NCBI GenBank assembly: GCA_015499995.1
Contig: JADNRV010000093.1
Coordinates: 149,983-213,982 of the forward strand
From: Flammula alnicola
Lineage: Eukaryota; Basidiomycota; Agaricomycetes; Agaricales; Strophariaceae
Direction: 5' to 3'
Length of the DNA stretch: 64,000 bases
A program made the position numbers and the translations under genes. Of the stretch, positions 47,757 to 60,325 are shown one piece after another (within the stretch, counting starts at the first letter, position 1; every line of letters begins with the position of its first letter). The notes under the pieces are model-generated. The model did not search any database, was not told where the DNA came from, and worked only from the letters and a program-made list of their open reading frames with translations.

Positions 47757-48895
47757 CTAAAGGTATCCTGAGTGTGTGAACCATCCTCTCGCCATTTCTG
47801 GTGTGACATGTCCACAGGCTTCTAAGAGATCGAGTTCAGGTGTTTCGCTGTTCATCATCCGTCTCCAGTGTCTTCTTATCCAGGCTTTCACTTCAAATGC
47901 ATTGTTTTTGTTAGCTGTACAAACCCTAAAATTTAATGTCTGCTCACCCGAGCTGAAGCTCTCCTCAATTGGATTCAAATCTGGCGAATATGGCGGGAGG
48001 AACAGAAGAACAGAGCCTTTTTTTCGAGTAATATATCAGTCGCACCAAAGAACACACTACTTAGAAATAACTCTGACCTTGATCCTCAATGATTGCACGC
48101 AAATACTCGCTTTTGTGAATTGCGCAGTTATCTAGAATCAATACGCTACGATCTTGAGGGTATGGCTTCATTTGAGGAAGCTGTGAAACACAAAGTTAGG
48201 AAGATAATTGAAGGATACCCAAATACACGCACAATTTCATCGACAATAAAATCAAAGAACTCATCACCGTCAACTGACCCCTGAACGGCACGAGTTCCAA
48301 TGAATCCTTCAACACTAATTGCTGCAAGGAGACTATACCGATCACCTCGCACGAAATCAGCATCGATTATAGCACGGTGGCCTTGAGGTGCACGTCCGCG
48401 TTTACGAAAGATTGTGCGGCCATCTTTGCTGGATTCGTCCGCAGTGATAATCATCGAGGCAACGAGATTATTCCTTGCGAACTCCCTAAATTCTTCCCGT
48501 GCAACCTCATCTCTCTCAGATGCCGCTTTTCGAAGTACTTTGTACGAAATTCCGATATCATGGATGAGAACATGAAGCGCTGTCTTCGAGATAGATAACT
48601 CGTGTGAAATTGCTACCCAGTCTTGAAGCTCGTCTAGATACATTTCGGGAGCTTCTTGAAGCAGTGTGAGGAGATCGTGTGTTTGGTCCGCATTGAGAAT
48701 ACGTGGGCGGCCTCGAGATGGGTTCGGAGGACGAATGACGGAGCCGTAGTTCACCATGTTTGATTTCCAACGGTAAATACTCCTCTCGGAAACTCCAAAT
48801 ATGTCTGCAATGTCTTCAAGATCAGGTATATCACCATTATCAAGCAACCAGAGGACGCGGTTCTTCATGTCTTCACTGATATGTCGATAAACCAT
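47757..48895 (-). CDS. Tc1/mariner (IS630-type) DD34E transposase
   Basis: Four exons (48895-48233, 48180-48078, 48016-47948, 47890-47757) give 322 residues in phase. Residues 1-125 form paired helix-turn-helix DNA-binding domains ([20 protein letters not shown]; an RGRPR hinge at 61-65). The catalytic core has D153 (ITADES), D238 ([11 protein letters not shown]) and E273 ([12 protein letters not shown]), with exactly 34 residues between the second Asp and the Glu. It would cut the element at both ends and reinsert it at TA. No stop or frameshift is seen, so it is probably functional. Its ATG lies 150 bases inside the right terminal repeat, which likely contains its promoter. Confidence 0.95.
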
Positions 48896-49044
48896 GTCTA
48901 GTCAGAGTTATATGGGAGGGTAAAGAATTATCTTATCGAAATCGCAGCTACTCGATGATTGTGACATGTGACACCTCCACAGCACAGCTGCGCTCGCGGC
49001 TCATCGGCCATGTGCGCTCCATTCTCGAATCAAGACACCTCGCG

Positions 49045-49140
49045 ACCACCTTACCATATTGGTCAGTGCCTGAATATCCTATATTGCTGATGGACCGACG
49101 CAAAAAAAACCAACACTGACATAGTTTTCGGAATCAGCTG
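49045..49140 (-). repeat. right terminal inverted repeat
   Basis: Exact reverse complement of 45439-45534; followed by the TA duplication at 49141. Confidence 0.97.
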
Positions 49141-49262
49141 TAACATATCAATGAAACTGAATGTCTGAAGGCAACGGAAGCGCTATGTAATCCTGCAGAA
49201 ATTATAGCCGTTTCCTGGGTAGTACGCTAGAACCCCCTACACCCAAATAATGTGCGAAAATA

Positions 49263-49516
49263 AGGTAGGGCTCATGTAGGCTCATGGCAATGCACGGTCC
49301 CACCACGTCACTTGAAATACCAGATTTTCGAAAGTGGAATAGCAATTGCAACGAGGTGAAAATGAAAAATCTGGCTGCACCAGTCGATTCAGAATCCAAA
49401 AATTAGTCCCCCTGTGGGAGCGAATTTTTTAATTACAGCTTCTAACGAGTGTTATTAAAGTTTGAAGTTTCTGTGTACACCACGTGACATGGTGGGACTG
49501 TGCATGAGCCCTACCT
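49263..49516. mobile_element. 254-bp MITE with TA target site
   Basis: Begins AGGTAGGGCTCATG and ends CATGAGCCCTACCT, flanked by TA on both sides. Inner inverted similarity continues (CACGGTCCCACCACGTCAC against its mirror), interrupted on the left by a 16-base insertion with a second GGCTCATG. No coding capacity. TA flanks suggest mobilisation by a Tc1/mariner-type transposase, but the ends differ from those of the neighbouring 3.7-kb element. Confidence 0.85.
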
Positions 49517-50270
49517 TAGGGACAAGGCAAAGACATAGTTACTTGTTTTTAACTGCCACTATACGCATCACATTCTCCTGACTGGTCAGACCAAAAGGAA
49601 AAATTCCATGCGAAGCCGGTGTCCCTATGGGCTCTGCCACTTTCTCCAACAGTAATAAAGTCTTGAACGTGGATTTGATTCTTTGGTAATATTGCGCGGC
49701 CTAGCATAATCTGTTTCTGTCCCAGAAGTAGATAATGTCATTCACGTCAGATGGAAGGAGAAGACACAGGACGGAAGAATGGACTTGGTAGGAGCTAGCA
49801 CGGCAGGAAGAGCGAGACAGAGGGTTTTTTCCATTCGCTCCAGCGTCGCATTCATTCTGAAAGTCGACTGTAATATGACCGTAGGAGGAATGCGTCGCGA
49901 GGGTGTTCAGAAACGGCCCTCTGTCGCTTTGCCTGGAGATGGACAAGCTCCGTCAGATAGAACTGGGGCCTCAGTCTGTCAGCAAAACACACGTACAGGG
50001 AACTCGCCGAATCGGAGAGTGACTATAATAGCCACAACAAAGCTTGCCAAACGCAGTGGCGAGATGATCAGTATGCTAGGTTCTGTCAGAGAGAATAGCC
50101 ACGGCAACGGGGATGGGTGAAAGAGCGGTGAAAGAATGAAGGGGAATGTTGAAAAGAGAAAAACAAGACACCTGAGAAAGTGATGGAAGAAGGTCATAGC
50201 GGAGCCAACATCGAGATGCCGTTGCAATCTCAAGATGCTTAGAATTGAATTGGCCGGTTATTGGGACTTT
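49517..50270. other. gene-poor stretch
   Basis: Plus frame 49779-50120 and its minus shadow show no recognisable protein. No supported feature. Confidence 0.4.
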
Positions 50271-50279
50271 TTTTTTAAA

Positions 50280-50395
50280 TCCCTACTTCATCCCTAGTCC
50301 CTATTGGTCATCCCTGGCTCAATCCTGGCTCATCCCTGGCTCAATCCTAGCTCATCCCTGGCTCATCCCTTGGGTAACCCTGGCTTATTCTTGGC
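50280..50395 (+). repeat. minisatellite of CATCCCTGGCT/CAATCCTGGCT units
   Basis: About ten imperfect 11-base units in tandem (CATCCCTGGCT, CAATCCTGGCT, CATCCCTTGGG and so on), just before the large satellite. Confidence 0.85.
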
Positions 50396-50449
50396 TGCTG
50401 TTGAGTAAATTGATAATTTATCTAGTGTGTGCATAGTGTGTCAAGTAAT

Positions 50450-53400
50450 ATTACTACCACTTGCAGAAGGTTGGAATTTCTACACAGAGACTATGTGAGC
50501 TGTTGTCACCTGTGTGAAGAGTCAATTTTCATGTACTGTGTATAGAATAGTAGTAATACTGTTTTTGGGGCTCCAGAATCTCCAGACATAGCCCACATAT
50601 GCTATGTTCATCTGCATGTGGAGTTAGCTGTTATACACTTGTGGGGATCCAAGATCCCCAGACAGATACTATGTGAGTGATGGCTACCTGCACATGAAGT
50701 CAGTTCTCACACACTGTGCATAGAATGATACTACTACTACTTGTGGGCATCCAAGATCCCCACACGGAGCCTATGTGAACTATGGTAATCTGTGCATAAC
50801 ATCCAGTGTCATGCAAAGTCTGAAACATAACATTAGTAACATTTGCGGGCATCTAGGATCCCTGTATTTAGGCGACATGAGCTATGGCTATCTGCACGTG
50901 AAGTCAGTTGTCACACACTGTGCATAGAATAATAGTACTACTATTTGCGGGGATCCTGGATCCCCGTATATAGGCCACGTGAGCTATAATCATTGGTGCA
51001 TAAAGTCCAGTGTCATGTAGACTCTGAAAAAAGACATTACTACTATTTGTGGGCATCCAGGATCCCCGTATATAGGCCACGTGAGCTATTACTACTTGCA
51101 CATGAAGACAGTTCTCACAAACTGTGCATAGAATGGCATTACTACCATTTTCAGGAATCCAAGAACCCCGCACAGAGCCTAGATGGACTATCCTTATCTG
51201 TATGTGAAGTCCAGTGTCACACAAAGTCTGAAACATAACATTAGTAACATTTGCAGGCATCCAGGATCCCTGTATATAGACCACGTGAGTGATAGCTACC
51301 TGCATGTGAAGTCAGTTGTCACACACTGTGCATAGAATAATAGTACTACCATTTGCGGGGATCCTGGATCCCCGTATATAGGCCACGTGAGCTATAATCA
51401 TTGGTGCATGAAGTCCAGTGTCATGCAGACTCTGAAAAAAGACATTACTACTATTTGCGGGCATCCAGGATCCCTGTATATAGGCCACGTGAGTGATAGC
51501 TACCTGCACGTGAAGTCAGTGGTCACACACTGTGCATAGAATGATAGTACTATCATTTGCGGGGATCCAAGATCCCCGCACAGAGCCTACGTGAACTATG
51601 ATTATCTGTACATGAAGTCCTGTGTCATGCAAAGTCTGAAACATGACATTGGTAACATTTGCGGGCATCCAGGATCTTTGTTTATAAACCATATGAGCTA
51701 TGGCTACTTGCACGTGAAGTCAGTTCTCACACACAGTGCATAGAGTGACATTACCAATATTTGTGGGAATTCAAGATCCCCGCACAGAGCCTACGTGGAT
51801 TGTGATCATCTGTACATGAAGTCCAGTGCCATGCAAAGTCTGAAACATGACATTACTACTATTTGTGGGAATCCAGGATCCCCGTATATAGACCACGTAA
51901 GTGATAGCTACCTGCACGTGAAGTCAGTGGTCGCACACTGTGCATAGAATGATACTACTACTATTTGCGGGGATCCAGGATCCCCGTGTATAGACCATCT
52001 GAGCTATGATTATCTGTACATGAAGTCCGGTGCCATGCACACTCTGAAAAAAGACATTACTATTATTTGCGGGCATCCAGGATCCCCGTTTAAAGGCCTT
52101 ATGAGCTATGGCTACTTGCATGTGAAGTCAGTTCTCACACACAGTGCATAGAGTGAGATTACTAGTATTTGAGGGAATCCAAGATCCCCGCACAGAGCCT
52201 ATGTGAACTATGATTATCTGTACATGAAGTCCAGTGTCACACAAAGTCTGAAACATGACATTACTATTATGTGCGGGGATCCATGATCTCCACACAGAGA
52301 CTACATGAACTATCATTATCTGTATGTGAAGTCCAGTGTCATGCACATTCTGAAAGACGAGATTACTACTATTTGCAAGCATCCAAGATCCCCGCACAAA
52401 GCCTATGTGAATTCTGATTCTCTGTGCATGCAGTCCAGTGTCACACACTCTGAAACATAACATTACTACTATTTGTGGGAATCCAGGATCCCCGTATATA
52501 GACCACGTGAATGATCATTATGGGTACGTGAAGTCCAGTATCACTCACAGTCTAAAAAATGACATTACTACTATTTGCGAGCATCCAGGATCCCTGTATA
52601 TATGCCACATGCACCATGGTTCCCTGCACCTACAGTCAGTTCTTACACTCTGCATAGAATGATACTACTACCACTCGTGCGCATCCAAGAGCCCCGCACG
52701 GAGCCTCCGTGAGCTCTCATTATCTGTACGTGAAGTGCAGTATCATGCACACTCTGAAATATGACATTACTACTATTTGGGGCATCCAAGATCCCCACAC
52801 AGAGCCTATGTGAGCTATGATTATCTGTACCTGAAGTCCTGTGTCATGCACACTCTGAAAAAAGACAGTACTATTATTTGCAGGCATCCAGGATCCCCAT
52901 ATATAGGGCAATCAAGTGATAGCTACCTGCACGTGAAGTCAGTGGTCACACCCTGTGCATAGAATAATACTACTACCATTTGTGGGAATCCAAGAACCCC
53001 GCACAGAGCCTACGTGGACTATGATCATCTGTACGTGAATTTCAGTCTCATGCAAAGTCTGAAAAATAACATTAGTAACATTTGCGGGCATCCAGGATCC
53101 CCGTATATAGGCCACATGAGCTATGGCTATCTGCACGTGAAGTTATTTGTCAGACACTGTGCATAGAATGATAGTACTACCATTTGCGGGGATCCATGAT
53201 CCCCGTGTATAGACTATCTGAGCTACGATTATCTGTACATAAAGTCCTGTGTCATGCACACTCTGAAAAAAGACATTACTATTATTTGCGGGCATCCAGG
53301 ATCCCCGTATATAGGCCACTTGAGTGATAGCTACCTGCACGTGAAGTCAGTGGTCACACACTATGCATAGAATGATAGTACTACCATTTGCGGGCATCCA

Positions 53401-55430
53401 TGATCCCCGTGTATAGACTATCTGAGCTACGATTATCTGTACATGAAGTCCTGTGTCATGCACACTCTGAAAAAAGACATTACTATTATTTGCGGGCATC
53501 CAGGATCCCTGTATATAGGCCACGTGAGTGATAGCTACCTGCACGTGAAGTCAGTGGTCACACACTGTGCATAGAATGATAGTACTACCATTTGCGGGGA
53601 TCCTAGATCCCCGTGTATAGACCATCTGAGCTATGATTATCTGTACATGTAGTCCGGTGCCATGCACACTCTGAAAAAAGACATTACTACTATTTGCGGG
53701 CATCCAGGATCCCCGTATAAAGGCGACATGAGTGATAGCTATATGCACGTGAAGTCAGTTCTCCCAAACTGTGCATAGAATGACATTACTACCATTTGTG
53801 GAAATCCAAGATCCCCGCACAGAGCCTACGTGAACTATGATTATCTGTACATGAAGTCCTGTGTCATGCAAAGTCTGAAACATGACATTGGTAACATTTG
53901 CGGGCATCCAGGATCTTTGTTTATAAACCATATGAGCTATGGCTACTTGCACGTGAAGTCAGTTCTCACACACAGTGCATAGAGTGACATTACCAATATT
54001 TGTGGGAATTCAAGATCCCCGCACAGAGCCTACGTGGATTGTGATCATCTGTACATGAAGTCCAGTGCCATGCAAAGTCTGAAACATGACATTACTACTA
54101 TTTGTGGGAATCCAGGATCCCCGTATATAGACCACGTAAGTGATAGCTACCTGCACGTGAAGTCAGTGGTCGCACACTGTGCATAGAATGATACTACTAC
54201 CATTTGCGGGGATCCAGGATCCCCGTGTATAGACCATCTGAGCTATGATTATCTGTACATGAAGTCTGGTGCCATGCACACTCTGAAAAAAGACATTACT
54301 ATTATTTGCGGGCATCCAGGATCCCCGTATATAGGCCACTTGAGTGATAGCTACCTGCACGTGAAGTCAGTGGTCACACACTATGCATAGAATGATAGTA
54401 CTACCATTTGCGGGCATCCATGATCCCCGTGTATAGACTATCTGAGCTACGATTATCTGTACATGAAGTCCTGTGTCATGCACACTCTGAAAAAAGACAT
54501 TACTATTATTTGCGGGCATCCAGGATCCCTGTATATAGGCCACGTGAGTGAAGGCTACCTGCACGTGAAGTCAGTGGTCACACACTGTGCATAGAATAAT
54601 AGTACTACCATTTGCAGGGATCCTGGATCCCCGTGTATAGACCATCTGAGCTATGATTATCTGTACATGTAGTCCGGTGCCATGCACACTCTGAAAAAAG
54701 ACATTACTACTATTTGCGGGCATCCAGGATCCCCGTATATAGGCGACATGAGTGATAGCTATATGCACGTGAAGTCAGTTCTCCCAAACTGTGCATAGAA
54801 TGACATTACTACCATTTGTGGAAATCCAAGAACCCCGCACAGAGCCTACGTCGACTGTGATCATCTGTACGTGAAGTCCAGTGTCACACAAAGTCTGAAA
54901 CATGTCATTCCTACTATTTGCGGGCATCCAGGATCCCCGTATATATGCCACGTGAGTGATGGCTACCTGCACGTGAAGTCAGTTGTCACACACTGTGCAT
55001 AGAATGGTAGTACTACTATTTGCGGGGATCCAGGATCCCTGTGTATAGACCATCTGAGCTATGATTATCTGTACGTGAGGTCCAGTATCACGCACACTCT
55101 GAAAAAGCACATTGCTACCATTTGCGGGAATCCAAGAACCCCGCACAGAGCCTACGTGAACTGTGATCATCTGTCTGTGAAGTCCAGTGTCATGCAAAGT
55201 CTGAAACATGACATTACTACTATTTGCGGGAATCCAGGATCCCCGTATATAGACCAGATGAACTCTCATTATCTGTATGTGAACTCCAGTATCACTCATA
55301 GTCTAAAAAATGACATTACTACTATTTGCGAGCATCCAGGATCCCTGCACAGAGCCTACGTGAACTCTGATCATCTGTACGTAAACTCCAGTATCACACA
55401 CAGTCTGAAAAATGACATTTAATACCACCT
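50450..55430. repeat. satellite array, 102-bp half-units in 204-bp dimers
   Basis: About 49 half-units over 5 kb. Type A reads TGAAGTCAGTTGTCACACAC, then TGTGCATAGAATGATAGTAC, then GGGGATCCNNGATCCCC and AGCCTACGTGAACTATGATT. Type B reads TGAAGTCCAGTGTCATGCAA, then GTCTGAAACATGACATTACT, then GGGCATCCAGGATCCCCG and GGCCACGTGAGCTATGGCTA. A and B mostly alternate. Each carries an inverted GGATCC-centred core. Longer repeats are superimposed: about 400 bases from 51560 recur at about 53800, and 53160-53760 recurs 1,020 bases (5 x 204) later. Both edges are diverged while the middle is homogeneous, as expected for unequal exchange. Confidence 0.95.
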
Positions 55431-55952
55431 GCAGGCATGCAGGCTCCCCATAGAGCCTACATGAGCTATGGTTACCCTATATCTCACAGAATGACAATCC
55501 TACCACTTTCGGAAATCCATTGATAAGCCATGCTTGTACTCGAAGTATCTGCGGCCCATCACATCTGCAGTTTCTGCTCTAACAGATATGGTACCCCTAA
55601 CGTATGGTTTCAAGTTTTATTTGGGCGATCTACCTTCACAATAAAAATACTTCATGTATCATGATTATCATCCGAGCAGGTAATCAAATTAATCCATACC
55701 ATACATCAATTATGTAGAGTTTCGAATGGACAGTAAGTTATTCGTGATCATGATCAATGTTCAACATTGTCAACACTAAGCCATCCGTCCAGTTGATTTA
55801 CGATTCAATATTAAACAAATCAAATAAATTAGATGGGTATCGACGAAATTGACTTATCAAAAGCCAACTGATAAATGGAACACTATATGCAATTGGGTGA
55901 CAAGTAAGAGACGAGAAGAATATTTAAACAAACACGGCAATAAGAGAAGCAA
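55431..55952. other. AT-rich spacer
   Basis: No frame or repeat supported between the satellite and the 881-codon gene. Confidence 0.5.
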
Positions 55953-58652
55953 TTAGCGGAGACGAGCTTGAAAACGAGGACGAGACTCTTGTAAAGATGG
56001 CTGGAGGACCCAATCTGGAGTGTGGCGCACAGCGACACGAGGGGCAGCACGGGCGACGCCTTGCGTGATAGTAAATCCAGATCTGTCGCGTTCAGTGTTC
56101 TTCGTCCACCATATCTTGTCTGGATACGCATGGGGGACCCAAAACAGTTTGTTAAAGCGTTTTCGAAGTTCTCGACGAACCTTCTTGATCGTGTTGTCAT
56201 CTGGACACCTGTCGAGAAGACGACCCCATGAGACGTAGTAGTCGCTTTGACCGTAATTTTGTGCGGCGAACTTGGTAACATCCTTCTCTGGCCATAAATG
56301 ACCGAAGATGATATCCCAGCCCTTGTCGTCGGGGATCTTCCACTGGCATAGCTTGAAGTATTCGGAGAGGACCTTATTTTTGTAGGTGTCTTCGTCGACC
56401 TGGCGCCGTTGAAGTTTGTTGAGTTTGATGTACGAAACCTGACCCGCTCCCGACATATTTGGAGCCTTCTCGGTCATGTCGAGCAAAAATTGTCGCCAGA
56501 GGACACTGAGCTGCATATCAATGTCCTGAAGAAACATGTCGACTTCCTCTTCGTCATCAGAGTCAGGCGCCTCGTTGTCGGAGCCATCGTCGCGTCCAGG
56601 AGCTTCGAGGTGATAGCCTTGTGCCGCCAGATTGAATATTGGGGCCTCGTTTTCCTCCGGAATGTAGCGAGTCGTCCTTCGTACTTTGTTCCGTACTCGA
56701 TCAGGATTTGACTTCTGGACCATGCCGCCTCCATATATAATGCTCTGGACGTCATCCAGCTCCTTCCCAAAGATATGCTTGAACGTTTGGTCCTTGATGA
56801 AGCGACCGTTATGCTGAAAGCGGGGACAGGGAATCCCTTCACCGAGTTTGAGAGGGTTAATGAAAAGGAGGCCGTGGAGCATGCATGGGACGGTGTTGGC
56901 GTTGGCGGCGACGTGGCGTGGGTGGTACTCATCCTCGCTGTCAGTCGAGTAATCAGAGGCGTTGCCGTCGGCGTCTCGGATGGAAGTTACAAAGGGGAGG
57001 ACATCAAGATCAGCGTCTTCTTTGCGTATGTGGGGGAGGATGTTGGTGAGGAGGTCACGATGGGATTGGCCAAGATCCGGGGTCGAATGAAGACTGTTGA
57101 CAAACCACGGCGCCGATGCCATGAGTAGAAGGGCTTCGTCTTTGAGACGAAATTTCGGCGCAGCATTTCCCATCTCGTCGATAAGATACTGATAAGCTAA
57201 CGCACGAAATGCCCTTAAACCCCTGGATCAGAGAGTTAGCACACGTTTGATGCGATAGAAAAGCAGAACTTCGTACCACCAGAAATTCTTGGGGAAAGTT
57301 ACCAACGATCGCCCCATAAGGGTAGGGGTAACGTTCAAGAAGGGGACCGAATAGTGTTCGATGGGAATGCGGACCTCGGCTCGTGCATGGGCTTGAACAG
57401 TCCTGCACGAATGCACATACAAATCATACAGCTGCTCGAGATACTTCACGCCCTTCCCATCGAGAACGGCTGCGCCATTGACGAATTTCCCATGTTGGAA
57501 TCCCTCCTTGTGGGCGGTGACTGATTTGTCCGTCTGGTATAACTGGACGTAGCGTGCGTGACAATCTCCCTCGCCATGGGCACCTGGTGCGACTCGGCAG
57601 CCCGAAACCTGAGGCATATGGGAGGTTAAGTCTCGAGTATATTTGCTGCTGGTGGGGCGAGTGATTTTGTCGGCTCGGTACTCGTTGATGCGGAGTATTC
57701 GGCCAACGACGTGGCGATGAGAGTCGGTTCGCCATGCCAAACACTCTCCGCTTCGCGACATGGCCTCAAGCCCTACATCAACCCACCAACGGCCATTAGC
57801 AATAAGCTCTTGGTAGACGAGCCTGTTGGAGTCGAGGAAATCGGCGAAGGCGTTGTCGATGGCCGCGGGATAGACTCGGTGGACAGATGTGTTCTTCACC
57901 CCACGAACCTGGTGAAGAAAGACGATTGATTCCCCCCACTCTACGCCATTAGAGACCAGCGCTTCGCGAAGGGCATCGCCAAGCTGGGGGACCAGGTGCT
58001 CCGGAAACATTTTGGTTTGGATCTGGAATTTGCCGTTCGAGCCTTGAGCTCGAAAGACTTCAGCTTGATAAGAAGCTGGCCAGTCGTTCGCTTGATCCCC
58101 CATTAGTTGACGAATGGCGGGGTAGAATCCGAGGTCGTAGAAGACCCGAAGGTCGTCGGCACTGACGGAGCTGCCTCCGTCTTGGGTGTAGAGGCCAGGG
58201 ATAAGGATACGGAGAAGGGTATGAACACCCCACTTCCCGATGCCAATGTTAGGAATTTTATGTACCGGCGCCGATTGGTGGTTCTGAGGATATATATGTG
58301 TCAGTTTATCCGAACGATGTTGATAAAGTGACTGGAAGTAACGTACCCAAGCGTGCTTCAAGTGAATATTAGTTCGAAGAACGTCCTCGACCTTCCCAAG
58401 AACGTTGAGAGTAAGTTCGCCGTGGACTCGAACGTGGCGATCGATACCGAGAAGAGAATCGTAATCGCGGACTAGTTTCAAATTTGGGGCTTCAGGGCGA
58501 TCCAGAAGAGGATTGAGTACGACCTGACGGCCGTCAAAGAGACCGTTGAGGACAAATTTGATGAATGTGTGCTTGTCGGGCACGGGCCATACGTAGTCTC
58601 TGGCCTGACGGCAGAACTCGCCGAGGGAGAACTCTGTGATGGGAAGATCCAT
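55953..58652 (-). CDS. 881-residue basidiomycete protein of unknown function
   Basis: Exon 1 (58652-57277) and exon 2 (57222-55953) join at NFWWGLRAFRALAYQYL, in phase, across a 54-base intron. Recognisable blocks are GRWWVDVGLEAMSRSGECLA, KYTRDLTSHMPQVSGCRV, AHARAEVRIPIEHY, ASAPWFVNSLHSTPDLG and IFGKELDDVQSIIYGGG. The second half holds a long acidic tract (residues about 660-690, DSDDEEEVDMFLQDID) and a basic tail. The layout resembles a multicopy family of large hypothetical proteins that I associate with Agaricomycete repeat regions, but I cannot name a domain. An in-frame ATG at 58841 would add 63 residues made largely of a duplicated 57-base segment. The gene faces away from the SNF2-like gene at 62.7 kb. 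Confidence 0.8.
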
Positions 58653-58662
58653 TGTCGCGTCG

Positions 58663-58768
58663 AGGGGTAGTATGTGCGGTGGAAGGGTGATGTAGCAGAT
58701 AAGAGCAGCAGAGGGGCAAGGGGTAGTATGTGCGGTGGAAGGGCGATGTAGCAGATAAGAGCAGCAGA
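58663..58768 (-). repeat. 57-base tandem duplication at the 5' end of the 881-codon gene
   Basis: The segment GTAGTATGTGCGGTGGAAGG followed by GCGATGTAGCAGATAAGAGC occurs twice in a row, ending just before the preferred start codon. It duplicates leader or N-terminal sequence. Confidence 0.85.
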
Positions 58769-59251
58769 GGGGCAACTGAAATCGTTTGGGAGGAGGGCTG
58801 AGAAAGATACGACAGTTATTCAACTGAAACATCGTTGACAATCAACGAGGACAAATGGAGACTTACCAGAACTTGGGAATTCGAGGATCGGGACATTAAA
58901 CAAAGATTCTCGATCCAGGAGTACAAGTCGCGACTGGAAACGCGTCCGAGGATAATCGAAGAGGTATATCCATGCAAAAGTCGACAGTTCCACCAGGCCT
59001 AGCGGTTGAAGTACATGCGTAGGAGATAAACTGCCTACGCTGCATCGTCGATTTCCAGATAAGCCAGATCCTACGTAGGCGCGAAGCACGCTACGTGGAT
59101 GGTGTTGAACGCGTTGGTGAAACGGAACAACGTGATCGCGAATGAGAGAGAGTGTGTGGCCGAGATTCGTAAGCACGTGTCAAAGTTCTCACAAACATCG
59201 AAGTTCACATCTCATCACTTCGTCACTGCTCGTTCCTTGTACATCGCAAAT

Positions 59252-59331
59252 GCCCGTGTAGGTGTTTTACGCCTACATAGGGTATGGGTTTACTTCTCAG
59301 GCTGCAACGTAGGAGCATCGCTTCTACGTCT
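59252..59331 (+). repeat. two-hairpin module, copy 1
   Basis: GTAGGTGTTTTACGCCTAC folds as one stem and GTAGGAGCATCGCTTCTAC as the next, about 30 bases apart. Confidence 0.75.
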
Positions 59332-59715
59332 GAATTCTAGTATCTATTTCGCTGGCACGATTTTCCTGTTGTAGTGACGCCTATGTTGAACATTTGCTTG
59401 CTTTCTCGGGCTGGTGATACTCGGAATCTTTCTATCTCCAATAATGCTGCCTCGTAATCTATATTATGCAGCCGATGGATCCATATCTGCCTTCGTGACT
59501 GGGGATCGTGGAATCCCACTTCTTTGGTGCTGCGTGCTCATACTGCTACCCCTGTCCACTTGTTCTGGAATATAATTTTCCGAGAGTCTATTATGCTTGG
59601 GGTTCGTCGACCGTCAGTCTCTGGGCTTGCACACCTGCCGTAAATTTCGGCCTCCTTTCCACATCTCAATACTCGTGACTGCTCCGGCATGTTTACCTTC
59701 GTACCTCGCCAACAT

Positions 59716-59790
59716 TTGTATAGGCGCTTTATGTCTACATAGGCAACGAACCTCTTTCTGCAACGTAGGAGCATCGCTTCTACGCCTGTG
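59716..59790 (+). repeat. two-hairpin module, copy 2
   Basis: TATAGGCGCTTTATGTCTACA (weaker stem) followed by GTAGGAGCATCGCTTCTAC; same order and spacing as copy 1. Confidence 0.7.
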
Positions 59791-60251
59791 TTCTCAGCCA
59801 TCTTAGTATCTACAATGCTGGTTCAAATTTTTCTCGAAATAGTCATACCTACGTCGAACTAAGCTAGCTCGCCCATACTCGGAATTTCTCTATCTCTGAC
59901 GAGTTTGAATCCTTTGGTCTCAGTGGCGCAATTCAGAGAATCAACGACTGCCGAATATTTGGAATTTAAATTTTCATTCGTTGAACGGTTGTCGCCTTCG
60001 TAATACAAATTAGGCGGTTAACTTATTCATTCCTGCCTTCGCGACTGGGGATCGTGGAATCCCACTCCGGCGACTCTGCTTGCTCATGCTGATACCCCTG
60101 ATCCCTTGCTCTCGAGTCCGACTTGACTACGCGTAGATTCTGTCATACTTGGGGCTCGTCGATCGTCCGCTTACGGGCTTGCACACCTTCGTTAAAACGT
60201 CGACTTCTCTTAACTTATCATCCTGTGTACTTTCTCGATAGATTCCAAATG

Positions 60252-60325
60252 TTCGTGTAGGCGTATTACGCCTACATAGACTACGAGATATAGTCAACAG
60301 CGTAGGAGCTTCGCTTCTACCTCTG
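60252..60325 (+). repeat. two-hairpin module, copy 3
   Basis: GTAGGCGTATTACGCCTAC and GTAGGAGCTTCGCTTCTAC; both stems intact. Confidence 0.75.

Larger units (their letters stand above)
45439..49140. mobile_element. Tc1/mariner transposon carrying two genes
   Basis: A 3,702-bp element bounded by TA dinucleotides (45437-45438 and 49141-49142). Its terminal repeats begin CAGCTGATTCCG, are identical over the outer 96 bases and stay similar to about 115. Inside are a transposase gene on the minus strand (48895-47757) and a second multi-exon gene on the plus strand (about 45689-47609). The two genes converge and their stop codons are about 150 bases apart. The left repeat, passenger gene, transposase and right repeat fill the element with little spare DNA. 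Identical termini and an undamaged transposase suggest recent activity. Confidence 0.93.

Noticed and set aside
50450..55430. CRISPR array or viroid-like ribozyme repeat
   Set aside because: Units are contiguous diverged tandem copies with no unique spacers, and no hammerhead core was found.
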